A stretch of 48,650 nt of DNA from Acidobacteriota bacterium (GTDB taxonomy: Bacteria; Acidobacteriota; Blastocatellia; Pyrinomonadales; Pyrinomonadaceae). The first letter of the stretch is position 1. Every line of letters begins with the position of its first letter. The DNA lies in NCBI GenBank assembly GCA_020200095.1, contig JAIVJJ010000028.1:18628-67277 (forward strand), read 5' to 3'. The notes below the pieces were generated by a model. It was not told the DNA's origin, made no database searches, and was given only the letters and a program-made list of their open reading frames with translations. This document shows positions 34,384 to 41,797 of the stretch, in pieces. Made by a program: the position numbers and the translations under genes.

Positions 34384-34387
34384 AAAT

Positions 34388-35815
34388 ATGTCATTAACAC
34401 ACGATTCACCCCTAAACATCGAACAAATCGAACGTAATTTCCGCGACATCGCGCCCGCGCTTTCGGAAGCCGAAGCGGTTCTTGAATCTAATCGCTGCGT
34501 TTACTGCTACGATGCGCCCTGCACGCGGGCTTGTCCGACCCATATTGACGTGCCTTCGTTTATCAAAAAAATCGCGTCGGGAAATCTTTTAGGTTCGGCG
34601 CGGGTGATTTTCGATGCGAATCCGATTGGCGCGACTTGCGCCCGCGTTTGTCCGGTCGAAGTTTTATGCGAAGGTGCGTGCGTCGAGAAAACTTTGATGG
34701 ACAAGCCGATTGAGATTGGGCGACTTCAGCGTTACGCAACAGATTTTGTAATGCGAAACGAGCGCGATGTTTTAAAGGCTGGCGCGCCGAACGGAAAATC
34801 AGTCGGCATTATCGGTTCAGGTCCCGCCGGTCTTTCGTGCGCGACATATTTAGCGAGGCTCGGCTACGCGGTAACGATTTACGATAAAAAACCTCTGCCC
34901 GGCGGACTCGACACATACGGAATGGCGGAGTATAAAATGTCGCAAATCGTTTCGGTTGATGAAGCGCGGCAGGTCGAACGTCTCGGCGTGAAATTTCGTC
35001 TTAATACGGAAATCATTTCAAACACAAAGACCCAAGACCAAAAACCAAAGACCGAAAATCAAGTTTCGTTTGAAGATTTACATTCGAATCACGACGCGAT
35101 TTTTCTCGGTATCGGTTTGGGCGCGACTAATAAATTAAACATCGAAGGCGAAAATTTAAGCGGCGTGATTGACGCTTTGGATTTTATCGAAAGAATAAAA
35201 ACACGCGATTGGAAAAGCGTTCCGCTCGGCAAGACGATTGCGGTTATTGGCGCGGGCAACACGGCTATTGACGCCGTGACTCAAGCGAAACGATTAGGCG
35301 CGGAAAAGGTTTTGATGGTTTATCGCAAAACCGCGAAAGAAATGCCCGCCTACGCTTACGAATACGAACTGGCGAAAAAAGACGGCGTTGAATTCGTCTG
35401 GCAAGCCGCGCCGGTTGAAATTCTTGCAGGCAAAAATGGTTTGTCTTTGCGGTACGAGAAAACGGACGGCTCAAATCAAATTTTTGAAATTGCGTGCGAT
35501 ATGATTATCAAAGCTATCGGACAGCAAAAAAGCGTCGGTTTTTTATCGCAAATTTCCGATGTCGAACTTGACGAAAAAGGTCGCATTGTCGTCAATACCG
35601 AAACGATGCAAACGACAAATCCGAAAATTTTCGCGGGCGGCGATTGCGTCAACGGCGGGCGCGATTTTAATTTAACTGGCGAACAAGTCGAATTTGCAGG
35701 CGCGAAAATTCCATTCATCGAAAAAATTCACGGCGAAATGCCTATCGTTACGCCCGCTGCGTTTGATGAACCGGCAATTCCGGCGGAAGATTTAGGAGTG
35801 AAATCGTATGGCTGA
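34388..35815 (+). CDS. preT: NAD-dependent dihydropyrimidine dehydrogenase subunit PreT
   Basis: A 475-residue flavoprotein of the GltD/PreT type. The N-terminus has two cysteine clusters for 4Fe-4S centres (CVYCYDAPCTRACP and CARVCPVEVLCEGAC). Next come the FAD motif GIIGSGPAGLSCA, the NAD(P) motif AVIGAGNTAIDA and the closing FAGGDCVNGGRDF. With PreA it forms the bacterial dihydropyrimidine dehydrogenase that interconverts uracil and dihydrouracil; PreT takes electrons from NAD(P)H. A 14-residue segment NTKTQDQKPKTENQ, encoded by heptamer repeats, is inserted in a surface region. The TGA stop lies inside ATGGCTGA, which doubles as the ATG of a preA head fragment, so preT and preA probably once overlapped. 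Confidence 0.93.
   Translation: MSLTHDSPLNIEQIERNFRDIAPALSEAEAVLESNRCVYCYDAPCTRACPTHIDVPSFIKKIASGNLLGSARVIFDANPIGATCARVCPVEVLCEGACVEKTLMDKPIEIGRLQRYATDFVMRNERDVLKAGAPNGKSVGIIGSGPAGLSCATYLARLGYAVTIYDKKPLPGGLDTYGMAEYKMSQIVSVDEARQVERLGVKFRLNTEIISNTKTQDQKPKTENQVSFEDLHSNHDAIFLGIGLGATNKLNIEGENLSGVIDALDFIERIKTRDWKSVPLGKTIAVIGAGNTAIDAVTQAKRLGAEKVLMVYRKTAKEMPAYAYEYELAKKDGVEFVWQAAPVEILAGKNGLSLRYEKTDGSNQIFEIACDMIIKAIGQQKSVGFLSQISDVELDEKGRIVVNTETMQTTNPKIFAGGDCVNGGRDFNLTGEQVEFAGAKIPFIEKIHGEMPIVTPAAFDEPAIPAEDLGVKSYG
35022..35063. repeat. Heptamer tandem repeat inside preT
   Basis: Six seven-base units (ACACAAA GACCCAA, GACCAAA AACCAAA, GACCGAA AATCAAG) occupy 42 bases, exactly 14 codons, so the frame of preT is kept. 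The encoded Lys/Gln/Asn-rich peptide interrupts the flavoprotein between conserved strands (before FEDLHSNHDAIFLGIG). It is the third coding insertion of short periodic repeats in the window. Confidence 0.8.
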
Positions 35816-35846
35816 TTCAAGCATTGTTTTTACGAGAACGACATAA
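35808..35846 (+). pseudogene. Short head fragment of preA
   Basis: From the ATG at 35808 the frame reads MADSSIVFTRTT and stops at TAA, against MADLSVNFAGIK for the intact preA at 37254. The match covers about nine codons (M, A, D, S and F positions). Alone it would be weak. It gains weight because it lies exactly where preA would be expected, overlapping the preT stop, and because two other genes of the pathway show the same kind of head fragment. Confidence 0.65.
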
Positions 35847-35851
35847 TTTTC

Positions 35852-35879
35852 TTGATATGTATAGATATGTCGGTATAAT
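35852..35879 (+). promoter_or_regulatory. Promoter of BrnTA
   Basis: TTGATA (35852-35857) and TATAAT (35874-35879) stand 16 bases apart. The BrnT ATG at 35885 is only six bases after the -10 box, about where transcription should start. The message is therefore probably leaderless; no Shine-Dalgarno sequence is possible. Confidence 0.65.
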
Positions 35880-35884
35880 CGTTT

Positions 35885-36184
35885 ATGGAATTTGAATGGG
35901 ATGAAAACAAGAACATCGAAAACATCAAACGTCGCGGCATCAGCTTTGAAAAAGCTGTCAAAGCCTTTGATGACGACTTGGCAATCCCGCTTGAAGATGT
36001 AGAACATAGCCACGAAAACGAAACTCGCTACGCCTTGATTGGAATGTGCCAAGCAGCAGGTTTAATTTTTATTTCCTTCACCTTTCGGGGCGAAAATTGC
36101 CGAATTATTTCCGCTCGAAAAGCCAGCAAGAAAATGGAGAGAATGTATGCCGATAACGATAGAAAAAGAGGAAAACTTATCTGA
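35885..36184 (+). CDS. brnT: BrnT-family ribonuclease toxin
   Basis: A 99-residue protein that starts with the classic BrnT text FEWDENKNIENIKRRGISFEKA. It continues with DDLAIPLEDVEHSHENETRYALIG and the core strands LIFISFTFRGENCRIISARKASKKMERMY, where the conserved R/S-A-R-x-A-x-x-x-E/M element lies. BrnT is a RelE-like ribonuclease neutralised by BrnA. The gene overlaps brnA by 38 bases. The pair is cargo between preT (with a preA head fragment) and the intact preA. Confidence 0.92.
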   Translation: MEFEWDENKNIENIKRRGISFEKAVKAFDDDLAIPLEDVEHSHENETRYALIGMCQAAGLIFISFTFRGENCRIISARKASKKMERMYADNDRKRGKLI

Positions 36185-36491
36185 AAGCGAGTTGGACTCG
36201 CAACTCGATAAAATGAAACGCTTGCCGCGCGGGAGTTTCAAAGCCAAACCAAACGCCACCAAACTTGAAAACTGTAAAGTGAAAATTTCTCTCTACATTG
36301 ACGGCGACGTTTTGGAGTATTTCCGTTGTCGCGCCGAACCGCCGCACGCCGCGCCATATCAAACGCAAATCAATAACGAACTACGGCGCATTATGGAAAA
36401 CGATTCGACGGACGCGGCTAGTCTGGAAAAAGATATTTTGAACAACGAAGAATTTTTGCGGGCTTTGAAGGAAAAACTTGCGACAGTTTAA
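36147..36491 (+). CDS. brnA: BrnA-family antitoxin
   Basis: A 114-residue antitoxin. The C-terminal half has the ribbon-helix-helix-like DNA-binding part, KISLYIDGDVLEYFR and PYQTQINNELRRIME, which matches the Y-Q-T-x-I-N-x-x-L-R signature of BrnA. The first 45 residues are acidic and then basic (LPRGSFKAKPNATK) and should wrap the toxin. BrnA usually represses the shared promoter as the toxin-antitoxin complex. The order toxin then antitoxin with overlap is the normal one for this family. Confidence 0.9.
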   Translation: MPITIEKEENLSESELDSQLDKMKRLPRGSFKAKPNATKLENCKVKISLYIDGDVLEYFRCRAEPPHAAPYQTQINNELRRIMENDSTDAASLEKDILNNEEFLRALKEKLATV

Positions 36492-36588
36492 TTTTATTTG
36501 CAAGCAAAAAGGTTAGCTTGACCGGAACTATTTAGACTTTTGTGCGTCTAATACCTTAAAGACAAATTTCTTATTTTGGAAGGTGCTT

Positions 36589-37248
36589 ATGAAAACTTTA
36601 TTTACTGCTTGCTTTATCATTTTGTCGTTTTCCTTCAATTGCTTTGCGACATGGGCATTGATTTCAACGGATGAACTCGTGAAGGAAAGTGATTTAATAG
36701 TTATAGGAACATTACATTCTGTTTCAAGATATACAAAGGATAATGTTGATTATTCGGAAGGAGAAATCGTTGTCGAAAAAGTTATTTCAGGTAATATCAA
36801 AACAACTGAAGGTTTTCCTCTCAAATTGGGCGACGAAATTAAATTTAAATGGCAGGCTTCTACTTTAATCGTCTGCCCACGTCTAGACCATAGCGGTAAT
36901 GAAAATGTAAAGGGAGTTTGGCTTCTGGAAGTTGAAAGTGACGGAACAGTGAGCGCGAATTATCCTCGACGTTTTAATTCCTTAGATGAAATGAGTGAGA
37001 TAAAAAAGATTTTGCGAAAAACGAAGGTAAGAGAAACATCGCAAAGAATAAAATTATTAAACGAAAACCCTTTAACTATCACGAATCAACAAATACAAAA
37101 TTCAGACACACTTGAAAACCAAACAATAGCGCCGATAAAAACACCTGCAATTGTTGGTAACTATTCAACTTCCAATGCTTTGCTTGTTGCTTTATTTTCA
37201 TTGGGACTTTATTGGATTTTGTATCGAAGCAGATTCAAAATCAGGTAA
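36589..37248 (+). CDS. Exported protein with C-terminal membrane anchor, unknown function
   Basis: A 219-residue protein with a signal peptide (LFTACFIILSFSFNCFA) and a C-terminal hydrophobic helix followed by positive charges (ALLVALFSLGLYWILYRSRFKIR), a sorting-like arrangement. The region between is beta-rich (SDLIVIGTLHSVSRYT, EGEIVVEKVISGN, KGVWLLEVESDGTVSA). Such secreted beta proteins with a VxGxV-type opening occur in many bacteria without known role. The ATG at 36589 is used, with GGAAGG upstream. AT content is high relative to preA. It is the last cargo gene before preA and ends only five bases before its start. Confidence 0.6.
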   Translation: MKTLFTACFIILSFSFNCFATWALISTDELVKESDLIVIGTLHSVSRYTKDNVDYSEGEIVVEKVISGNIKTTEGFPLKLGDEIKFKWQASTLIVCPRLDHSGNENVKGVWLLEVESDGTVSANYPRRFNSLDEMSEIKKILRKTKVRETSQRIKLLNENPLTITNQQIQNSDTLENQTIAPIKTPAIVGNYSTSNALLVALFSLGLYWILYRSRFKIR

Positions 37249-37253
37249 AAATT

Positions 37254-38522
37254 ATGGCAGATTTAAGCGTAAATTTTGCGGGTATCAAATCGCCAAATCC
37301 TTTTTGGCTGGCGAGCGCACCGCAGACGAATATGGGTTCGATGGTCGAACGCGCGTTTGACGCGGGTTGGGGCGGCGCGGTTTGGAAGACTTTGGGCGAG
37401 CCGATTGTCAACGTTTGTTCCCGCTTAGCTTCGCTTGATAATGGCGCTAACAGAATGATTGGTTTGAACAATATCGAATTGATTACCGACCGACCGCTTG
37501 ACGTAAATTTGAAGGAGATTTTCGAGTGCAAAAAGAAGTATCCGAATAACGCCGTTATCGTTTCTTTGATGGTTGAATCAAAACGCGAGGCTTGGCACGA
37601 GATTGTCAAACGTGCTCAAGACACGGGCGCGGACGGTTTTGAATTAAACTTCGGCTGCCCGCACGGAATGAGCGAGCGCGGAATGGGCGCGGCGATGGGG
37701 CAAGTTCCCGAATATACTTGTATGGTGACGGAATGGGTGAAGGAAGTTTCCGCATTGCCGGTGATTGTGAAATTAACGCCGAATGTTACAAATATCATTC
37801 CGCCGGGACGTGCTGCGGCGAAAGGCGGAGCGGATGCAGTTTCTTTAATAAACACAATTAACTCGGTGATGGGCGTTGATATTGACACGATGATTCCTTA
37901 TCCAAACGTCAACGGAATGGCGGCGCACGGCGGGTATTGTGGAACTGCTGTCAAACCGATTGCGCTGAATATGGTTTCCGAACTTGCGCGTGATGCAGAA
38001 GTCAACATCCCGATTTCCGGCATCGGAGGCATTAACACCTGGCGCGACGCGGTTGAGTTTCTTCTGCTCGGCGCGTCGAATGTTCAAGTCTGCACCGCCG
38101 TGATGCACTACGGTTATCGAATTGTCGAAGATATGATTGACGGTTTGAATAATTATCTAGACGAGAAGGGTTTTCAGAGTGTTAATGACATCATCGGAAA
38201 ATCAGTCAATCGCGTTACCGATTGGGGCGCGCTCGATTTAAATTACAAAACCGTCGCCCGCGTTAATTTCGATAATTGTATTCGATGCAATCTGTGTCAT
38301 ATCGCCTGCGAGGACGGAGCGCATCAATGCATTGATTTTACCGAAGTGAACGGCTTGCGTTATCCGATTGTGGACGAACACGAGTGCGTCGGCTGCAATC
38401 TTTGTTATCTGGTTTGTCCCGCGCCGGGCGCGATTTCGATGGTCAGATTGGACGACGGAAGAAATCCGATAACCTGGCGCGAACTGACGAGCAAACCGCC
38501 CGAAACGATGACCGGCGATTAA
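37254..38522 (+). CDS. preA: NAD-dependent dihydropyrimidine dehydrogenase subunit PreA
   Basis: A complete 422-residue enzyme, the catalytic half of bacterial dihydropyrimidine dehydrogenase (uracil plus NADH to dihydrouracil). The N-terminus MADLSVNFAGIKSPNPFWLA and the FMN barrel of the dihydroorotate-dehydrogenase type (ELNFGCPHGMSERGMGAAMGQ, VKLTPNVTNI, SGIGGINTWRDAVEFLLLGA) are clear. Two 4Fe-4S clusters follow from about residue 342: CIRCNLCHIACEDGAHQC and CVGCNLCYLVCPAPGA. The start at 37254 is chosen on the conserved N-terminus. A strong terminator follows, so this is the end of the pyrimidine region. Its partner preT is 1.4 kb upstream, separated by BrnTA and an unknown gene. Confidence 0.95.
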   Translation: MADLSVNFAGIKSPNPFWLASAPQTNMGSMVERAFDAGWGGAVWKTLGEPIVNVCSRLASLDNGANRMIGLNNIELITDRPLDVNLKEIFECKKKYPNNAVIVSLMVESKREAWHEIVKRAQDTGADGFELNFGCPHGMSERGMGAAMGQVPEYTCMVTEWVKEVSALPVIVKLTPNVTNIIPPGRAAAKGGADAVSLINTINSVMGVDIDTMIPYPNVNGMAAHGGYCGTAVKPIALNMVSELARDAEVNIPISGIGGINTWRDAVEFLLLGASNVQVCTAVMHYGYRIVEDMIDGLNNYLDEKGFQSVNDIIGKSVNRVTDWGALDLNYKTVARVNFDNCIRCNLCHIACEDGAHQCIDFTEVNGLRYPIVDEHECVGCNLCYLVCPAPGAISMVRLDDGRNPITWRELTSKPPETMTGD

Positions 38523-38548
38523 TAATTTATGCAATGCAGAAAACAAAA

Positions 38549-38593
38549 GGCTGATTACCGCGTATCAATACAAACGGTAATCGGCTGTTTTTA
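38549..38593 (+). terminator. Rho-independent terminator after preA
   Basis: A 12-bp stem (38549-38560 GGCTGATTACCG with 38575-38586 CGGTAATCGGCT, two G-U pairs) with a 14-base loop is followed by GTTTTT. It closes the pyrimidine catabolism region. Confidence 0.78.
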
Positions 38594-38624
38594 ATTTTGC
38601 CCGCGAAAATCTAAAATAAAATGA

Positions 38625-39779
38625 ATGAGAAAATTTCTAATCGCAATCGCCGTAGTTTTTGCATTTGTTTTGCTCACCGTTTTGATTGCGATTGTTGTTA
38701 GCGAAAATGATAAAGCGGTGATTGAAAAGCGCGTTAGAAACGAAAATTTACTGACGATTAAAAGCGATTGGAAAGGCACGCCGGTTGATGCGAAGGGAAG
38801 ATTTATAAATCACGAATTTCCGTTCTTGCCGAAGGTAAAAGATTTGCTCGCGTGGCAATTGAGCGGCAATCCGCAAAAAGAGGAAAAGCAAACGGACGCG
38901 GAAAGGCTTAAAATTCTAGACCCAACAGAATTTTTACAAAGCGAAACGGACGGGATTTTATGGCTCGGACACGCCGGTTTTTTCATTCGCTTAAACGGCA
39001 AAAACATTTTGCTCGACCCGGTTTTCGGCAAGCCGCCGCTTGTCCGAACTTTTGTGGATGTGCCTTCGCCGCTTGAGAAAATAAAAAGGGTTGATTACGT
39101 TTTGCTCTCGCATGACCACCGTGACCACTGCGACGAAGAAACGGTTAAGCAAATTGCCAACAAATTTCCCCAAGCGAAATTTTACGCCGGTTTGCGTATG
39201 GACGAACTTTTGAAAGATTGGATACCGAACGAAACGCAAACTGCGGGATGGTTTCAGCAATTCAAACTGCCTGATGAAAACGTAAAAATCTATTTTCTGC
39301 CCGTTCGCCATTGGTGCAGGCGCGGGCTTTTCGACACAAACGAAAGACTCTGGGGCGGATACATTATTCAAGGCGCGGGCGAGACAATTTATTTTAGCGG
39401 CGATTCGGGTTACGGCTCACATTACAAAGAAACCGCCGCGCTTTTTCCTGAAATAGATTATTTTCTCATCGGCATCGGCGCATACAAACCGCGCTGGTTT
39501 ATGGAGCCGAATCACAATTCGCCAGAAGATGCCGTGCAAGCGTTTGTTGACGCGCGGGCAAAATTTCTTGTCCCGATGCACTTCGGACGTTTCGATTTGT
39601 CGGACGAGCCGCCGAGCGAACCGTTAAAAACACTGAATGAAAGAGCGTGGGAAATGAATTTAAGCGACAAAATAAAAGCGCTTAACATCAATGAAAGTTT
39701 AGTTTTTGAAATCACAGATGAACACAGACAAACACAGATGGAAAGAAAGATGATAAGAAAATTTTATCCTAAAGATTGA
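38625..39779 (+). CDS. MBL-fold metal-dependent hydrolase, membrane anchored (NAPE-PLD/UlaG-like)
   Basis: A 384-residue protein with an N-terminal membrane helix (FLIAIAVVFAFVLLTVLIAIVV) and a metallo-beta-lactamase domain: WLGHAGFFIRLNGKNILLDPVF, the metal motif LLSHDHRDHCD, PVRHWCRRG, SGDSGYG and PMHFGRFDLS. The layout corresponds to NAPE-PLD-like or UlaG-like hydrolases that cleave phosphodiester or lactone bonds; substrate is unknown. The last residues EHRQTQMERKMIRKFY are encoded by an ACACAG-type period-10 repeat and are therefore probably a recent extension. Start at 38625 has no clear Shine-Dalgarno sequence. The gene starts 32 bases after the preA terminator. Confidence 0.85.
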   Translation: MRKFLIAIAVVFAFVLLTVLIAIVVSENDKAVIEKRVRNENLLTIKSDWKGTPVDAKGRFINHEFPFLPKVKDLLAWQLSGNPQKEEKQTDAERLKILDPTEFLQSETDGILWLGHAGFFIRLNGKNILLDPVFGKPPLVRTFVDVPSPLEKIKRVDYVLLSHDHRDHCDEETVKQIANKFPQAKFYAGLRMDELLKDWIPNETQTAGWFQQFKLPDENVKIYFLPVRHWCRRGLFDTNERLWGGYIIQGAGETIYFSGDSGYGSHYKETAALFPEIDYFLIGIGAYKPRWFMEPNHNSPEDAVQAFVDARAKFLVPMHFGRFDLSDEPPSEPLKTLNERAWEMNLSDKIKALNINESLVFEITDEHRQTQMERKMIRKFYPKD

Positions 39780-39821
39780 AGCCCATACTTGTTTTGATTT
39801 TATCTGAGTTAATCTGCGATT
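39713..39821. repeat. Period-10 repeat as inverted pair at the end of the MBL gene
   Basis: The left half reads CACAGATGAA CACAGACAAA CACAGATGGA and lies in the coding end of the MBL gene. The right half (39800-39821), read on the other strand, gives CGCAGATTAA CTCAGATAAA. They are inverted copies of a ten-base unit. The right half ends 12 bases before the ATG of the M14 peptidase, which has no Shine-Dalgarno sequence. Confidence 0.7.
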
Positions 39822-39833
39822 AAATTTTGCTTT

Positions 39834-41642
39834 ATGAATTTTTCAAACCTGAAATTAATAATTGTTTTATTCTGTGCAATTCTTCTTTTTTCTATGATAA
39901 CTAAAGCGCAAAGCGAATCCAAAAACATTCCTGCCGATTGGCTGACATTTGCCGAGCAAACCGATTATCGAAAAACTCCGCGCTACCCGGAAACAATTGC
40001 TTACAGCCAGAAATTGGACAAAGCGTCTGACAAAATCGTTTATAAATCGTTCGGCACAAGCGGCGAAGGCAGAGATTTACCTTTACTGATTGCTGCCGAG
40101 GGCAAAACTTTTACGCCCGAAACAGCGCGTAAAAAAGGTAAGGCGATTGTGTTGATTCAAGCCTGCATTCACGCGGGCGAATCGGACGGCAAAGACGCAG
40201 GTTTAGCTTTGTTGCGCGATATTGCGATAACAAAAACGCGCCAAGATTTATTAAAAGATGTCGTGATTTTATTCGTGCCGATTTACAACGTAGACGGACA
40301 CGAACTTTTCAGCGCGTACAATCGAATAAATCAAAATGGTCCCGACGAAATGGGTTTTCGCGCAACTTCGGCAAACCTTAATCTCAACCGTGATTATATG
40401 AAAGCCGACGCGCCCGAAACACGCGCTTTTCTAAAACTCTGGAACGAATGGAAGCCGGATTTTTTTATTGATTGCCACGTTACGGACGGCGCGGATTTTC
40501 GCTACAACGTAACTTACGAATACGCGCATTTTCAGGAAGTCTCGCCGTTTATCAAAAATTGGATGGACGAACATTTTGATGGAAAAGTCGTGCCGAAAGT
40601 CGAAAGCGAAGGCAATCTTTTGACGCATTATTTACAGTTTGACGGGCGCGATGTTTCCAAGGGAATTGAAACATTTATTGCTACGCCGCGTTTTGCCACA
40701 GGTTATGTTCCGTTAAGAAATCGCGCTGGATTGTTGATTGAAACGCATATGCTCAAGCCTTATAAGTCCCGTGTGCGCGGAACGTATGACATTTTGCGCT
40801 ACACGGTTGAAGAGATTAGTCAAAGTAAAAATTCGCTGTTTGAAGCGAACAAAAAAGCTGATGAAGAAACAATTGAACGCGGAAAAACTTACGACGCGAA
40901 CCAGCAGTTTGCGCTTCGCATTCAAACAACCGACAAATCAGTTCCGTTCGCTTTCAAAGGCGTTGAATATAAAATTGAAGACAGCGAAATTTCCGGCGCG
41001 AAGCGAATCATTTACGGCACGAAACCGCTTAACATCACGATTCCGAAATTTGACGAAGGGAAAATTTCCGTCGCTGTTGCGCCGCCGCTTTATTACATCA
41101 TTCCGCCGCAATGGAAAAATGTTATCGAAGTTTTGCAAATGCACGGCATCCGGTTTCAAAGACTTTCAAAACCGCAAAAAATCGAAATCGAAAGCTATCG
41201 TTTTACGGAAGTGAAATTTGCGCCCGCTTCGTTTGAAAGCCGCGTGACTGTAAATTTCAAAGCAAATCCAATGCGAGAAATACGCGAATTTCCCGCCAGT
41301 TCTGTTCTCGTTTCGACAGCGCAGGAAGCGGCAAACGTCGCCATTCATTTGCTTGAGCCGAACTCGCCCGATTCGTTTGTTTACTGGGGATTTTTTAACG
41401 CCGGTTTCGAGCAGAAAGAATACGGCGAAGGTTACGTTTTGGAAAAATTGGCGCGTGAGATGCTTGCGGAAAATCCTGAACTTAAAAAGGAATTTGAAGA
41501 AAAATTAAAGGACGAAAAATTTGCGAAAAACTCTCGGGAACGCCTTAATTTCTTTTACGAACGCTCGCCTTATTTTTTGAATCAGCGCGTCGGAATTTAT
41601 CCGGTTGGGCGAATTACGGAAAAGTTTGAAATAGAAAAATAA
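39834..41642 (+). CDS. Secreted M14-family metallocarboxypeptidase
   Basis: A 602-residue exported peptidase with signal peptide (LIIVLFCAILLFSMITKAQ). The M14 zinc site is visible: HAGES near residue 112 gives the first His and Glu, and DCHVTDG near residue 213 gives the second His; the catalytic Glu is expected in AGLLIETHMLKP. NVDGHELF and LNLNRDYMKADAPETRAF are the usual substrate-pocket segments. The last 200 residues form a beta-rich accessory part. The protein would trim amino acids from peptides outside the cell. It is the upstream partner of a convergent S9 peptidase, suggesting a peptide-use locus, though they are not in one operon. Confidence 0.88.
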   Translation: MNFSNLKLIIVLFCAILLFSMITKAQSESKNIPADWLTFAEQTDYRKTPRYPETIAYSQKLDKASDKIVYKSFGTSGEGRDLPLLIAAEGKTFTPETARKKGKAIVLIQACIHAGESDGKDAGLALLRDIAITKTRQDLLKDVVILFVPIYNVDGHELFSAYNRINQNGPDEMGFRATSANLNLNRDYMKADAPETRAFLKLWNEWKPDFFIDCHVTDGADFRYNVTYEYAHFQEVSPFIKNWMDEHFDGKVVPKVESEGNLLTHYLQFDGRDVSKGIETFIATPRFATGYVPLRNRAGLLIETHMLKPYKSRVRGTYDILRYTVEEISQSKNSLFEANKKADEETIERGKTYDANQQFALRIQTTDKSVPFAFKGVEYKIEDSEISGAKRIIYGTKPLNITIPKFDEGKISVAVAPPLYYIIPPQWKNVIEVLQMHGIRFQRLSKPQKIEIESYRFTEVKFAPASFESRVTVNFKANPMREIREFPASSVLVSTAQEAANVAIHLLEPNSPDSFVYWGFFNAGFEQKEYGEGYVLEKLAREMLAENPELKKEFEEKLKDEKFAKNSRERLNFFYERSPYFLNQRVGIYPVGRITEKFEIEK

Positions 41643-41797
41643 AAATGTAGAAAGGGCAACTGACAAAGCAAAAATCAACTTTCAAATACTTGAAATTTTG
41701 GCGCGAACAAATTGCTTGTTTTCTACTGTCATTACTAGATTTAAATACTATACTTTAGTTCTTATCTAGTCTTGATCCAAAGTTTATTCGTTAAACG

